The translations under genes and the position numbers were made by a program. Below, one piece after another: positions 33,828 through 33,935 of a stretch of 33,935 nucleotides of DNA (positions are counted from its first letter, which is position 1; every line of letters begins with the position of its first letter). This stretch comes from Klebsiella terrigena (lineage in GTDB: Bacteria > Pseudomonadota > Gammaproteobacteria > Enterobacterales > Enterobacteriaceae): positions 1 to 33,935 of the forward strand of contig NZ_BJNO01000035.1 of NCBI RefSeq assembly GCF_006539725.1. The letters run 5' to 3'. Under the pieces are notes generated by a model, which searched no databases, was not told the origin of the DNA, and saw only the letters and a list, made by a program, of their open reading frames with translations.

Positions 33828-33935
33828 ATGAAAAAAGTCGTCACGGTTTGTCCGTATTGCGCATCAGGTTGCAAAATCAACCTGGTGGTCGATAACGGTA
33901 AAATCGTCCGGGCTGAGGCAGCACAGGGAAAAACC
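33828..33935 (+). CDS. fdhF: Formate dehydrogenase H, selenopolypeptide, N-terminal part
   Basis: Only the first 36 codons are in the window. MKKVVTVCPYCASGCKINLV matches the E. coli FdhF start; Cys8, Cys11 and Cys15 are three of the four ligands of the [4Fe-4S] cluster. The full enzyme oxidises formate in the formate hydrogenlyase complex and carries selenocysteine and molybdopterin, but those residues lie beyond the edge. It is preceded by a -24/-12 promoter and a possible FhlA site. In E. coli the gene lies near alsK; here the sugar ABC/two-component cluster stands between them. Confidence 0.95.
   Translation, partial: MKKVVTVCPYCASGCKINLVVDNGKIVRAEAAQGKT

Noticed and set aside
1-33935. 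CRISPR arrays, rRNA or tRNA genes
   Set aside because: No regularly spaced repeats with spacers and no recognisable tRNA or rRNA sequence were seen on either strand.

Overview
The window reads as chromosome of an enteric bacterium in the Klebsiella/Raoultella/Enterobacter range. Most proteins can be recognised as close relatives of Escherichia coli K-12 proteins (MelA, MelR, ProP, PhnA, the Phn C-P lyase set, YjdP, RpiB, AlsRBACEK, FdhF). They lie in the same relative order as the 92.8-93.5 min region of E. coli. Coding DNA is GC-rich, and several loci that are complete in E. coli are remodelled here. The genus is inferred from memory of gene content, not from a search.

Layout. 1-2.3 kb: a flavodoxin-like NAD(P)H oxidoreductase diverging from a TetR regulator over a twin palindrome, then a secreted DsbA/ScsC-like thiol-disulfide protein. 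2.4-4.5 kb: a TerC-family membrane protein and the cbpA-cbpM nucleoid chaperone pair. 4.6-8.2 kb: melA and melR, which are divergent. Their shared promoter has been split by about 1.1 kb of AT-rich DNA carrying two unknown genes and flanked by an exact 57-bp direct repeat; no melB follows melA. 8.3-9.8 kb: proP, with a sigma-S-type promoter. 10.3-11.3 kb: phnA and phnB (yjdM, yjdN). 11.5-19.2 kb: C-P lyase operon phnFGHIJKLMN-P, without phnCDE at its head and without phnO between phnN and phnP. 19.2-20.1 kb: yjdP and rpiB. 20.5-26.6 kb: D-allose regulon alsR-alsBACEK. 26.5-33.6 kb: a sugar ABC transporter on the plus strand, bracketed by minus-strand genes for a hybrid sensor kinase and an OmpR-type response regulator; this replaces the genes E. 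coli has between alsK and fdhF. 33.8 kb to the end: the first 36 codons of fdhF, behind a -24/-12 promoter.

How the genes work together. The phn block encodes the regulator and the full catalytic route from alkylphosphonate to ribosyl phosphates, and phased PhoB-like half-sites precede phnF. The als block imports D-allose (AlsBAC), phosphorylates it (AlsK), isomerises it (RpiB) and epimerises it (AlsE) to fructose 6-phosphate. Repeats shared by the rpiB and alsR upstream regions fit AlsR control of both. The kinase/transporter/regulator block looks self-contained: the periplasmic binding protein could both feed the permease and inform the kinase.

The most unusual item is the melA-melR insertion. 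Its larger gene encodes a 229-residue protein with a glycine/alanine-rich hydrophobic hairpin, and a 61-residue two-helix membrane protein follows two bases later. This looks like a pore-forming toxin and its immunity protein. That function is a hypothesis; the insertion and the duplicated flank are directly visible.
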